Below are positions 42,855 to 62,590 of a stretch of DNA of 64,000 nucleotides, piece after piece. Made by a program: the position numbers and the translations under genes. Positions within the stretch are counted from its first letter, which is position 1. Every line of letters begins with the position of its first letter. The notes below the pieces were generated by a model, which saw only the letters and a list, made by a program, of their open reading frames with translations, had not been told where the DNA came from and did no database searches. The DNA comes from Amorphochlora amoebiformis (Eukaryota; Cercozoa; Chlorarachniophyceae). The DNA is taken from the NCBI GenBank assembly GCA_054601695.1, contig BAAHQB010000012.1, positions 1 to 64,000 of the forward strand. Direction: 5' to 3'.

Positions 42855-44265
42855 ATGATGACCCTCAAGCGCACCCGCTCCGACGCCCTTCTTCCGCCAC
42901 CATGGGATTGTTCCTGTGGAAACCCTAATCCAGACTCGTACAATTACTGCGGGATGTGTGGCGTCGCGAGAGGGCGGAGTGACAGCAGCAAGCGAGCAAA
43001 GCTTAGCTTCGACACCGAGGGAGAAGTAGGAGGCATCTTGGATTCGAAGGACAGCGAGGTCCGGAAAAAGCACGAAAAGTGTACGATAAAGCAGCAAAAA
43101 GCTCCGGAAATTATTCAACCAGGAGCGGCGAAGACGGGGTATGGGTTGGCGTTTCATCTGCCGGACAAGTCACTCGTAATGACTTCCGAAGTGCTTTCGT
43201 ACTACCAGCTTCAGGTGTTTTTTTGGTGGATCTCCTCTTGAGGGAGATGAGAGGATGAGAGATGGGAATGGAGAGCAGATAGAGAGGAAACATTAAGAGA
43301 GGGAGAGGGGAGCGAGTGAGATCGAAAGAGAGGATGTGTAAGGTTTCGGGCTGGTATATAAGAGATGCGAACGAGAATAGGTAACGTTCGAGCTTGGATG
43401 TGTGATTTTTGCCTTAGATGTATAGAAGTGTTTCAATATCGGATAACATCCCAAACACCACTTCCACAGATGATGTCCATGAACTGGCACGAAAAGAAGA
43501 CCCGAGGGGTACACCCGTCCCAACCTATACCCATCCTGAAACCTATACCCGCTCTAACCCTACCCCTCCCGGCCTAAGCAACCTAAGGAACCCTATATCC
43601 TAACCCTACATCCTAACCCTTAACCCTAACCCGAAACAAAAACCCTGACCTCAACCCAAAACGTAATCCCTTAAGGGGCACGTTAGACAGTTCGTGAGCT
43701 GGGGATACATGCCATTTGGTATGGTTTCGGTTGCGGACATTACTCCCAGAGGGTTGCTACCTCTTAGACCGCTTATTGGAGCGTTGTTTGTGCAGGTTAT
43801 ATACACATACATTTTTCATGGGTGCTATCTTTGTGTGTTATGATATGCACACCCGGCTGCTATCACACACCATCTGCATGTAATTTCTTTTTATATATAA
43901 AAAATTACCATCAACATACACATATTCCTGTATATATCCATAAGGATATATGGTGGCATTTGTATTCAAATTATGTATACATAGGCGAGAGATCACGCTG
44001 GAGGAGACATCTGTCCAATGCAGGTAATGGATTCTCATCCGATCTTATATCTACTTCTAATGTTCATAAGAAGATAATGTCCATTACATGCACATTTATA
44101 CAGGTTTAGTTCCACATGAATATATGTATAAATTGCGTATGTATACTTCGGTGTACATTTACGTTTCATATATTTCATTCATATATGATACATGTATAAT
44201 ATATTTATATGCATACATTTAAAGATACACATATATATGTGCATATGTGTATTTATATATTAATG

Positions 44266-44329
<64 letters not shown>

Positions 44330-44977
44330 ATGCGAATGTGTGCCATTTAGGTGAAACACATGTGTTTGTTTTTGCTTGTGTGTATTTTTGCATGATTATA
44401 TGTGCATGCATAATGTACACATGTATATACATATAAGTCCGCACGAATAAATGAAGATGTTCAAAAATATCTATACATATGCTTGATATGTATGATACAT
44501 ATCACAAAACAGGTCTACATCAATCTCTACCCCGACGGATCAAGCTCCTGCCCTGGCCACACCCATTCCTGCCGCCAGCTCACCCTGTCCATAGGTACCG
44601 TGATCTCTCCTCATGTCACACTTCTATCTCCCTGTTTCTTAGAGCCGTATGAGCCGTATTTTGTGTGAAAGAAAGAGAGGAAAGGAAATTATTGTGTAAG
44701 AGAGGGGGAAAATGGTGTTTAGAGGTGAAGGGAAATGGGGAAAATTAGAAAGAGGGCTTTTTCTCTCTCTTTCTCTCTCTCTTCTCACTCACTCACTCAT
44801 CGCTCTCCTCGCTCTCGCTTCTCTCCTAATATCTCAGGAGCAACGAGAAGTCTCCGAATTAAAGGGAAAGACTTTAAGCAGAAGCATGGAGATGTCGTGG
44901 TATGTTATTGATGCGCTATAACTTTTTTTCCATTACATATATACATTTTTTATATTATAAAACTTTTACATACACTC

Positions 44978-45016
<39 letters not shown>

Positions 45017-45231
45017 TAAATATAAATAAATATAAGTATAATATGTAAAAATATATATATATCATATGTAAACATTTAAATATATACATATAATATAATC
45101 TATGTAATAACGATATATTAATATAATCTATGTAATAACGATATATTATTTTTACAATTTGTGTACATGTGCATATATTTAATAAACTTCACACATAATA
45201 TATAGTCGTAATACTCTTATAAATAATATGC

Positions 45232-45306
<75 letters not shown>

Positions 45307-45699
45307 ATATATATTATATATATATATATATGTATAATGTTAACATGGTATGTATATGTGCACCTCCATAAATAGTATATGTACACACAGGTCCTCCATG
45401 GCCAAAACCACGCTGTGCCGAAAGACGAAGACGTCAAGGAAGTAACTCGCACCCATCCCAAGCCCTTATCCTAACCCTAACCCTAACCAAGCGCCAACAC
45501 AGATATCGCCTAAAATTCGATGTGCGTTTGTTATAAATCATTTAATCGTAACTACATTCTTAATCTCAGCCGCGAATATCGGTGAATTTATTCTACACAC
45601 TTAAATCAGAAGCGGCTACCGCGTCTGTTAATAGCTGGTAGTAACCCTAAAACGTGCGTTACACACACATGATATGTACATATACACATGTGTACGTGC

Positions 45700-45734
<35 letters not shown>

Positions 45735-45802
45735 TATAAATACATGTACACATATATGAAAGAATATATACATACACATGTTGGTGTATTATATGCACAC
45801 AT

Positions 45803-45838
<36 letters not shown>

Positions 45839-45862
45839 TATATATATACACACACACACGCA

Positions 45863-45896
<34 letters not shown>

Positions 45897-45998
45897 ATAT
45901 ATATATTTATATATATATTACATATGTACAACATGTGTGATGCACATAATATATATATGTATATATATACATATATATAAAATATGCATTAGTATTTA

Positions 45999-46030
<32 letters not shown>

Positions 46031-46114
46031 GAGTATAGTATACATATGTTTATTTATATACATATTACATATATATACATATATATATATATATGTATAT
46101 TATGTATTATACAC

Positions 46115-46155
<41 letters not shown>

Positions 46156-46273
46156 TATGCATACATATGAATAAATATGTACATCTCAACCCTGAATATA
46201 TATATTACATAACATATGTAAATATATATATATAATATATAGATATGTATATATATATATATATGTGTATATG

Positions 46274-46308
<35 letters not shown>

Positions 46309-46707
46309 ACATTGCATATAAATATATAAGTGTGATATTTATGTATGTAGGCACACATACGAATAGATATGTACATCTCACCTGAGCTCACCCAAGAACC
46401 ATTTTGTACTTTTAATAGAAAGAGACTCGTAGCTCTAATTTTGAGTAATAACTGCTAGGAGGAGAAGGGCTCCGAAGAAGGGACCGAAGGCCAACTCAAA
46501 GAATGGGTCAAACAAGAATGGGGCAAACAACAATGGTGCAAACAAGAATAGGGCAAACAAGAAAAAGAAAGGAGGAGATGTACGTGTGTATCATTATATT
46601 TTCTAGATGTTATTTAAATATATATATATATATATTTATATTATGTATGTGTGTATATTTGGATACATATAGATATGTGTACACATTATATTATCTAGAT
46701 ATTATTT

Positions 46708-46752
<45 letters not shown>

Positions 46753-47005
46753 TTATATATATATCCATACATATATATATATATATATGTGTGTGTATAT
46801 GTGATGACTTTTTCGAATCTTATAGATTTAGGTATTATACACACACGAAATATGAACATTTGAATAATATACAACGATGTCCATACAGATGCATTATTTA
46901 TATAACATATATAACCTATAGAAATATCTATATTAAATAAATACATGTGTATATATATACATATATATTTTTATATAATATACATTTTTACACAATGTGT
47001 CACAC

Positions 47006-47051
<46 letters not shown>

Positions 47052-47427
47052 CAATATATATATATATATATATTATATATATTATACATTTTTAAAAAAA
47101 ACTACACATCTAATGTAATCGTATTTTCGTATGGATCTTAATTACAAGTACATATAAGATACGCATATCAAAGCACACTTTCGTTGTAAACGTTGCAAGT
47201 GGTGTACACATACATTCCGCCGTTTTTTCTTAGAAGCTCATCCCTAACCCTATTTCTAGGTTCTCAAACCCACCCCAAAGCCCTCCAACAGAAAGCGCTC
47301 AGAGCCTGAGAAGGGTGGTCTTTTATCATATATTACGTAGCATGATAACACATATGAGCGTATGATAACACATATGAGCGTATTTATGTGTAAAATATAT
47401 ATATATATATATATATGTAAAACAAGT

Positions 47428-47469
<42 letters not shown>

Positions 47470-47473
47470 TTGT

Positions 47474-47510
<37 letters not shown>

Positions 47511-47555
47511 CATACATACACATATATATATATATATATGTATATATGAATATAC

Positions 47556-47610
<55 letters not shown>

Positions 47611-47750
47611 CACATAAATTACGGTACGTCACAAGTACATTCTACAAAATTGAATGCATAATATTTCGTATATAAAAAATGTATCGGCAGATGTGCAATC
47701 AAAGACCAAGCAAACTCCAAGTTCCAAAAACACAGACGCCCTTGCGGTGA
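42855..47750 (+). CDS. AlkB-like 2OG/Fe(II) dioxygenase with N-terminal RanBP2-like zinc finger
   Basis: Predicted oxidative demethylase-type enzyme; substrate unknown. Exons: 42855-43214, 43426-43508, 43691-43795, 43985-44023, 44513-44594, 44838-44899, 45391-45441, then tentative 47234-47314 and 47691-47750. Exon 1 has W17, C19, C21, N25, C32 and C35, a RanBP2-type finger whose first pair is C-x-C instead of C-x2-C. The catalytic fold is supported by [49 protein letters not shown], which align with AlkB NLYRDG, HxD, SLGATR and HAVPK. The HxD aspartate reads H here. Between 43214 and 43426 the phase needs a 16-nt microexon (43365-43380 fits). A Lys/Asn-rich candidate exon (46459-46579) and an alternative frame ending at 47887 leave the C-terminus open. 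It is divergent from the dehydrogenase. Confidence 0.74.
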
Positions 47751-47887
47751 TTTTCGGCTTCTCGGGTGGTCACACCGGGTCGAAGGCGGGTGGAAAAGCA
47801 GATGCCGGGGGGATGGGAGAGAGAAAGAATGAGGTGGAAATGGACAAAGAGAACGAGGCTAAGAGGGAGAGGAGAGGAGAGGCGTAG

Positions 47888-48152
47888 GGTGAGAATTTTG
47901 GTATTTGCGCGTAGCAGCGATGCGTAGCGAGTTGACGATTTTTATCAATGATTCAGTTTGTGATTATGAAGATGTACGAATGTTAGTGACATAATTGATA
48001 GCTTTGTTACAGCTTTAAAAAATATTCATGATAGTGAAAAAGCGTGAGTTATAGCAACAAGGCTTGGGTACGTAATAAATTGATGAACATCCGTATACGT
48101 GTGAACCTAGAAAATTTATTCAATTGGTACACGTGTGATATGTAATGATCAG
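47888..48152. other. Spacer between the AlkB-like gene and 5S rRNA
   Basis: Complex, non-microsatellite sequence without a frame or motif I can assign. It probably includes the 3' untranslated region of the upstream gene. Confidence 0.35.
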
Positions 48153-48165
48153 AAAAAAAAAAAAA
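48153..48165 (-). terminator. RNA polymerase III terminator of the 5S gene
   Basis: Thirteen consecutive A on the + strand read as T13 immediately after the 3' end of the 5S gene on the - strand. A run of T on the non-template strand is the standard polymerase III stop. Confidence 0.92.
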
Positions 48166-48284
48166 GGATACCACAACGCCGTGTTCCCGCCTGGTCCCCC
48201 ACGGCAGTACTAACGAGTCCCAACGACACTTAACTTCCGAGTTCGGCAGGGATCGGGTGTATTAGCCGTGGTATGGTGGTATCC
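48166..48284 (-). rRNA. 5S ribosomal RNA gene
   Basis: The - strand is 119 nt and has ends GGATACCAC and GTGGTATCC that pair perfectly as helix I. Inside are ACCATACCACGGC, CACCCGATCCCTGCCGAACT, CTCGGAAGTTAAG and CTCGTTAGTACT, all conserved in eukaryotic 5S RNA. The A-box and C-box of the internal control region lie around AAGTTAAG and GGGGGACC. It is a single copy here, not a tandem array. A T13 terminator follows. Length, closed helix and terminator argue for a functional gene and not a 5S-derived SINE. Confidence 0.96.
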
Positions 48285-48864
48285 GTAAGCTTCTTGTATA
48301 CATATCTGACAAATAGGAATAAATTGATTTCTCACAGCGCATCCCACCCCAGGCAATAACAATTTTATTCCTTAGTCGACCAAAAGGAATCAAATATTAA
48401 ATCAATCGATGATTGGATAGACCCACGGTGTCACGTTGGGGCACTCGGACATTAGAAATCGCGCCGGCGGCATCCAACGGCGTTTGGATGTGGCTCCAGC
48501 GACAGTATACTCTCGGAATATGAGGACAGAGTGTTTGGTTTGCAAGAGTGGGTAGACTAGAGTCTAGAAGGGAAGGGGAGGAGCTTGTCACCATGGCATC
48601 AGGATACTTATCTAGTCTGAGTATTATTGATGATGAATGTCTCACCATTATTATTTAGATTATTACGTCTCAAGTTCCAATGCTTACTATCATAGTATCA
48701 GTTCATTCAATATTATGTCGGGCATCGTAACTTGATTAATCATGGCCCATGGACATCGACATCGATAATATAGATATTCGACATCATCTCTGGATTATCG
48801 GAAACTATTCAGAAAGATATCACTGATGATACACAATAGACGAAATCGAGAAAGAGGGAGAAAA
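48285..48864. other. Complex unassigned sequence
   Basis: No microsatellite and no exon I can support. An open frame on the - strand (48397-48648) has no family resemblance and may be chance. This would be upstream sequence of the 5S gene and downstream sequence of the - strand exon that follows. Confidence 0.35.
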
Positions 48865-49029
48865 TTAGGCATCTAACACGCGTATGGCTCCATGGGCGCT
48901 TAGTGGCAGCCCCGCAATCTTGTCCCCCTCCAGAAAATAATTGAAAGCTTCCCCCGCGTAAAACACCTTTCCCTTTTCATCACACAACTCCATTACACTG
49001 TTTCCCTGCTTTGGATCCGCTAAATAATA
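48865..49029 (-). CDS. Terminal exon of an unidentified - strand gene
   Basis: From an AG at 49030-49031 (CAAG on the - strand) the frame is open for 54 codons to a TAA at 48865-48867. The product begins YYLADPKQGNSVMELC and ends GLPLSAHGAIRVLDA. Composition is protein-like and the region is free of repeats. GKVFYAGEAF followed by a Gly-Ala near the end recalls the FAD amine-oxidase C-terminal signature (FAGEA...GA), but this is weak. Upstream sequence (49030-49110) is partly open in another frame, so a junction or frameshift lies there. Confidence 0.5.
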   Translation of the reverse strand, partial: YYLADPKQGNSVMELCDEKGKVFYAGEAFNYFLEGDKIAGLPLSAHGAIRVLDA

Positions 49030-49491
49030 CTTGATACTTCCATATCAGGCCCCCGTAACCACCGCACCATTCCGGGCCCCATTTTCCTGTAGAGCCGATA
49101 TTTTCTATGAAAATAACTTATTTTGCCCGATATTGGCTGTTCTACACCGGGTAGTAGCGGTATGACTGTGATATATGTGCTCTCCTGGGATTTCATTTAA
49201 TTCCATGGCTCCCCTCGGGAGATGTGCTCAAGCCTTTCCCTCTCATGTCCTCTCTAGAAGCTAATAAAGTATCAAGACTGTGAAAATAAGAGTCATATCG
49301 GGATGTGTGGTATATTGAACTAGAATCCTTTTTGGGGGGGGCTTAGTTGTGACTTCGGCGAGGCATGTTGCAAAAGTTGGTGATGGAAAGGGTTTAAGTG
49401 TCGCTAGCCATCGGCAAGCCGCACAATCGTACAATTAGTGTGGATTTCTTCGACAGAACAAAGTTCCGTTCAGATGTGAAGATTTGCGTAC

Positions 49492-49690
49492 GTTCAGATA
49501 AAATCCAATATTAGATGCCCTTTCCTCGCCCAGTTTTGAAGCCAGCAGCTCCAGAAGAATAATGACAGCTAACTCATCGAGGGATACAATTTTCCCCTTG
49601 AATTTCATCTCGTTGTGTCCATAAATCTCACTGAATTTCATCTCGTTGCGTCCATGAATCTCATAACGTGCTACACAATATATATATATA
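49492..49690 (-). CDS. Possible coding exon, unassigned (weak Hsp70-like resemblance)
   Basis: The - strand reads FKGKIVSLDELAVIILLE, then LLASKLGEERASNIGFYLN, and meets a donor-like GTACGC at 49491. VSxxEL...IL..L....LGE loosely recalls the Hsp70 segment before AVITVPAYF, but spacing differs and the next residues do not match. A 20-base direct repeat (GAATTTCATCTCGTTG) lies at its 5' side. The upstream boundary is not clear. Confidence 0.28.
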
Positions 49691-50079
49691 TATATATATA
49701 CGCTACGCTGCCCAGCCACGCACCGACGTCGTGTTTTTCTCCCAAAGTGGACCTCGCATTGAAAAAACAAACATCCCATGGAACCAAACAAGACGGGGAA
49801 GATTGAGGACGTCAAGCTGTACAAGTCATTCATGCAAGTAATCTTGCTGAATCGATCACCTCAACTTCGCTAAAGTCTGCACTGGAACCGTGGATTTGAT
49901 GTATTCCGCTGTTCAAGGACGCGCCGCCGCTGGAGATTGCTGAGAGGCTCTTAGAATTGTACACGTGTTCCGTGACGCGCTGTGATAGACAAGGGCAAGA
50001 TGACATCGAGACCGCGGCGGAGTGGTTGAGTCTGTCATCGTGTCTAGTGTCTTGGTTTAAGTCAATTATTTAGATGCAC

Positions 50080-50082
50080 ATG

Positions 50083-50114
<32 letters not shown>

Positions 50115-50237
50115 CAATATATATATATATATATATATATTATAGTATATATATATATATGTATAGTGTATGTATAATACATATATAAACACACACATAT
50201 ATATATATATATATTTTTATATATAAAATACATATAC

Positions 50238-50275
<38 letters not shown>

Positions 50276-50283
50276 GAAATATC

Positions 50284-50325
<42 letters not shown>

Positions 50326-50326
50326 A

Positions 50327-50409
<83 letters not shown>

Positions 50410-50462
50410 CTATGATACGATATTTTTACCTATATATGCACATATGCACATAACATTATTCA

Positions 50463-50499
<37 letters not shown>

Positions 50500-50556
50500 C
50501 TATACACATATATGTATGTATATATATTGTATTATTATACCCATACGGGTATGAAT

Positions 50557-50605
<49 letters not shown>

Positions 50606-50655
50606 TTCTATTTTTATGTATGGATTTAAAATAATATTACATAGCATATATATGT

Positions 50656-50727
<72 letters not shown>

Positions 50728-50814
50728 TATGTATATAATATATATATATATACGTATATGTGGATTTATACATACATGAATAATGTATGCGTATATATCA
50801 TCGAATATCGACAT
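50080..50814. repeat. (TA)n and variant microsatellites
   Basis: Nearly continuous TA-type microsatellite with short interruptions such as CCCATACGGGTATG at 50538-50551. No exon with splice sites is visible. Confidence 0.85.
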
Positions 50815-51840
50815 AATGAATTATTAGCTCTAGCGCTCAGCGCCCACCTTCTAGACCTTTGATATTCATACCTTCAATGAGTTAGAATTATTCTATGATT
50901 CATGACATTCCTGGTCGTGACTTCCGTGATCGAAAAGCTGTTTCCAAGAAACCAAGATCACGTACCGTTGATGGCGACCGAGGCGGCGAGACGTACTTGG
51001 CGGCGGAGCGCTTACTAGCTTAGGAGCGGTGTTAAAGCCTACGCTAGTACGGTCATCGGGGAGTCTATATTGTCACTAGTGTATATCCGCTTGAGATCTG
51101 AGATCGTATCTATGCGGTCGTGCTAGGGAGCGATGGTCGTCTCTTTAAATCTGCCGTCTTCTCTTTGCATGCTATATATTGTATTCAATGATCTGCAGCC
51201 ACTCAGGCTGTACTACCGGGGTCTAGCTCGTCTAGATCTAGTAGATAGCACGTAAGAGCGATCGGGCCGTCGGCTCGGATAATCTGCCTAATATAATAGT
51301 CTTAGGATAGAGAGTAGATAATAATTCGGCAGAGGATACGGGGTATATCCGTTAAGTCAGCTGTAGATATTTGTACAACTGCTGTCAGATTTCAAGGTGA
51401 TCGACGATGACAGAACCGCTGTCAACAATAAGGACTCAGTTATCGGCGACTGATTGCACTTTCTACGCATCTAGAGCATGGCCCGGCATACATGCGCAAC
51501 CTAGTCATCAGTCTATCATTGAAAGGCCTAAAAATCTAGAAAATCGAACGCTGCACTGACAATGACTAGAGTGATGATGAAGTTCTATGGATAGTACCAC
51601 AAGTTAACGTTACATTTAGATTCACAAGGCTGTTATATACTAGATATAGGCTACTTCTAGTACTTTGTGATCAAGTCTATACTAGACTCTATAGCCAGAT
51701 AACTGTCTCTATACTAGACTCTATAGCCAGATAACTGTCTAATTCTGCTTAGGCGGTGATGGTGTGACATATCCCCCGCCGTAGAGATTTAGCACGTCGT
51801 ATTCGTCCGTTTCTTTCATCTATACGTATTTAATGTTTAT
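50815..51840. other. One-kb island of complex sequence
   Basis: This block has normal base composition inside a TA desert, carries many stops in all frames, and shows no recognised protein. A perfect 32-bp tandem duplication lies at 51677-51708 / 51709-51740. On the - strand a GGCGGGGGATA run at 51770-51780 is followed by TGTCACACC, which looks like a polypurine tract next to an LTR start. A retrotransposon remnant is possible but not shown. Confidence 0.35.
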
Positions 51841-51888
51841 TTATATATTATTTATATAATATATATATATATATATATAAATATATGT

Positions 51889-51937
<49 letters not shown>

Positions 51938-51942
51938 ACATA

Positions 51943-51992
<50 letters not shown>

Positions 51993-52032
51993 CCAACATA
52001 TATATGCACTATAATATATATATATATATATG

Positions 52033-52077
<45 letters not shown>

Positions 52078-52167
52078 AAATCAACACCATGGATATACTA
52101 TATATATATATATACATGTGTATAAATAAATATACATATATACATATATAAAAATATATACATATAC

Positions 52168-52209
<42 letters not shown>

Positions 52210-52217
52210 AGGTATAT
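51841..52217. repeat. (TA)n microsatellite downstream of panB
   Basis: TA repeat with minor interruptions directly after the panB stop codon on the - strand. The panB 3' untranslated region must begin in it. Confidence 0.8.
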
Positions 52218-59494
<7,277 letters not shown>

Positions 59495-59765
59495 AATTGG
59501 CCTTTTTGAGTGTTGCGGGAGGCCGACTGCCGTTTGAGATATGATGATGAGTGAGGGAAATTCTGGCTTCCGATTTTTATTTACTTTTCGGGAGCGGAAC
59601 CGAACTTACCGAAGAATAATTGATTAATTAATAACTTTTTGGGATATCTCTTATAGATATACTGATATAGAAAAATCCTTGGAAGATATCTCAGGATTAA
59701 TATGTAAGCTATCTTTCAAATATATTGTATAGTTGCAATTAACTTGGCGCACTTTGAAAACGCAA
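59495..59765. promoter_or_regulatory. Divergent promoter region of panB and RSPH10B
   Basis: Only 271 bp of non-repetitive sequence separate the proposed start codons. Both promoters must fit here or overlap the first exons. The palindromic TTGATTAATTAATAA lies at 59620-59634. No TATA box or initiator can be assigned with confidence. Confidence 0.55.
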
Positions 59766-60142
59766 ATGGCTGCCACCGGCGTTTCTGGCTCTCCGGAAGG
59801 CGGAACCCTTCGCCTTTCAACCATTGGGGAGGACATCCCGATGGTAGAAGTCATGGAGGAGGAAGAGAAAGAAGTGACAAAAGAAGAACGTGCAGAAGAA
59901 GCATCGGAAAGGCCAATGACGGCTTTGAGTGAGCTCGGGAGCTTCCACAAGCTTATTCTGGCTCAAGCGATTAAGGTAGATTGTGAATAAGTTTCGGTTT
60001 TTGCCTAATTTTTGGGGTATACATGGGGGAGTAGAAATGCTGGGTAGTGTTTTAGTAGTTTTGATTATGGTTAGGTTGGGTTGTCAAAAAGTCTATATTT
60101 CATCCATCTGACTATATATTTACAAATATCCAATTGTGAATA

Positions 60143-60241
<99 letters not shown>

Positions 60242-60527
60242 TTATATTATATTCAGTTGCATCCATACAGACACATTTATACTACATACACATGTACAAC
60301 ATATGCAAATAATGAATCAAACCAGAACTGAAGGAGCTTTAAAACATTGGAAATATATTTAGGAGTACAAGGGAGGGAAGACAGAAATCGGTCTTTTCCA
60401 CGGCAAGGGCTCAGCCACGATGAAGAACGGGGACAGGTCCGAGCACAATTTCAATATTTTCCAATGCTTTGCTACTTTATCTATAATAAGTATTTACATA
60501 TATATGGATATATTTATATTGTATATA

Positions 60528-60558
<31 letters not shown>

Positions 60559-60655
60559 TATATTATATATGTATATTTATATATTTATTGTACATGTATA
60601 TATGTATCTATATATATGTACATATTGTAGGAATACTACATATGAGACATGTATA

Positions 60656-60720
<65 letters not shown>

Positions 60721-60753
60721 TATATATATATACATACATATAAGACATGTATA

Positions 60754-60806
<53 letters not shown>

Positions 60807-60838
60807 ACATATAACACATACACACACACACACATATG

Positions 60839-60902
<64 letters not shown>

Positions 60903-61250
60903 CATATATATATCACACAAGCAGAAGACTAGTTACCTATTTACTCAACCAAACCTACCCCGAAATTTTAGTTATAACGGAGAATTTGCTCATGGATTAT
61001 TCCACGGCAAGGGCCGCTATTTATGGGCGAAGACCGGTGTTGTGTACGATGGTGAGTGGAACATGTGTAAGATTCAAGGCAAGGGTCGCTACGACTGGCC
61101 CGACGGTAGCTGGTAGGAATATATGTTTGTTTGACTGTATCTTTAGATATGTATTTTGTGTTTAGACGAATATATTGGGTGTGTATTCTGTTTCTGGTAT
61201 GCATGAGTATGTAGGTATATATGTACATATATTTGCAACTATATGTATAG

Positions 61251-61328
<78 letters not shown>

Positions 61329-61380
61329 TACATATATAGATATTAATATATATATATTATATATATATATATATATATAC

Positions 61381-61420
<40 letters not shown>

Positions 61421-61521
61421 CATATTATACATACATATATACATATGTGTATATATGTATATATTTATATATATACATGTATATGTATTCTAAACTTTCG
61501 ACCCATATATATATATATATG

Positions 61522-61552
<31 letters not shown>

Positions 61553-61571
61553 GTATACATGCATATATATG

Positions 61572-61611
<40 letters not shown>

Positions 61612-61680
61612 GTAAATGTACATGTATATTATATACAAAAAATATATATATTATACATATATACACATATATACATATAT

Positions 61681-61735
<55 letters not shown>

Positions 61736-62005
61736 CATACATACATATGCATGTATATGTATACGCATAGGTATGAAGGAGGCGTCCTGAACGGGCTTCG
61801 CGACGGATACGGGATATTTTGCCGGGCGTCCCAAATCGCCTTTTGCTTGTATGAGGGACACTTTAAGAAAGGCAAACGGCATGGCGAAGGGAAGGTACGC
61901 AAATTAGTTTGTTTCTATGTTACGAATGTAAATATGAGTGTCTGTGTGCTATGTTTTGTTTGTATGTATTTTTATTATATATATATATATATATGTATAT
62001 AATAC

Positions 62006-62037
<32 letters not shown>

Positions 62038-62050
62038 GTGTGTATATATG

Positions 62051-62088
<38 letters not shown>

Positions 62089-62144
62089 TTATAATATATG
62101 TATATGTATAATATATATTTATATATATATATATTTATTTATAC

Positions 62145-62214
<70 letters not shown>

Positions 62215-62403
62215 GTTTATATATAGGCGCGTGTTTGTATATGTATAGTTTCTTTTCTACGTACACCTACATACATAATGTTAGCTGTATTACACGGAGA
62301 ACAAAGATAGTTACTATGACGGCGGATGGAAAGACGGGATGCGCCATGGCAAAGGGACAATTAAATACAACTCCGGGAACGTTTACAAGGTATATATGAT
62401 ATG

Positions 62404-62447
<44 letters not shown>

Positions 62448-62541
62448 TATATTATATAACATACATGCATGTATATATAATGCTTTATGAGAAAACATAC
62501 ACTTATATATGAAACATATACACAATTATAATATGTACTAC

Positions 62542-62590
<49 letters not shown>

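Noticed and set aside
42774-43157. 127-codon open frame on the - strand
   Set aside because: It is the antisense shadow of the zinc-finger exon of the AlkB-like gene, which has family-level support on the + strand.
48166-48284. 5S-derived SINE in place of a 5S gene
   Set aside because: The sequence is full length with a perfect closing helix and stops at a T13 terminator. No tail or further element follows.
49900-50073. 58-codon stop-free stretch on the + strand (ending EWLSLSSCLVSWFKSII)
   Set aside because: It has no start codon, no clear splice acceptor and no family resemblance. It may be coding, but the sequence alone does not support it.
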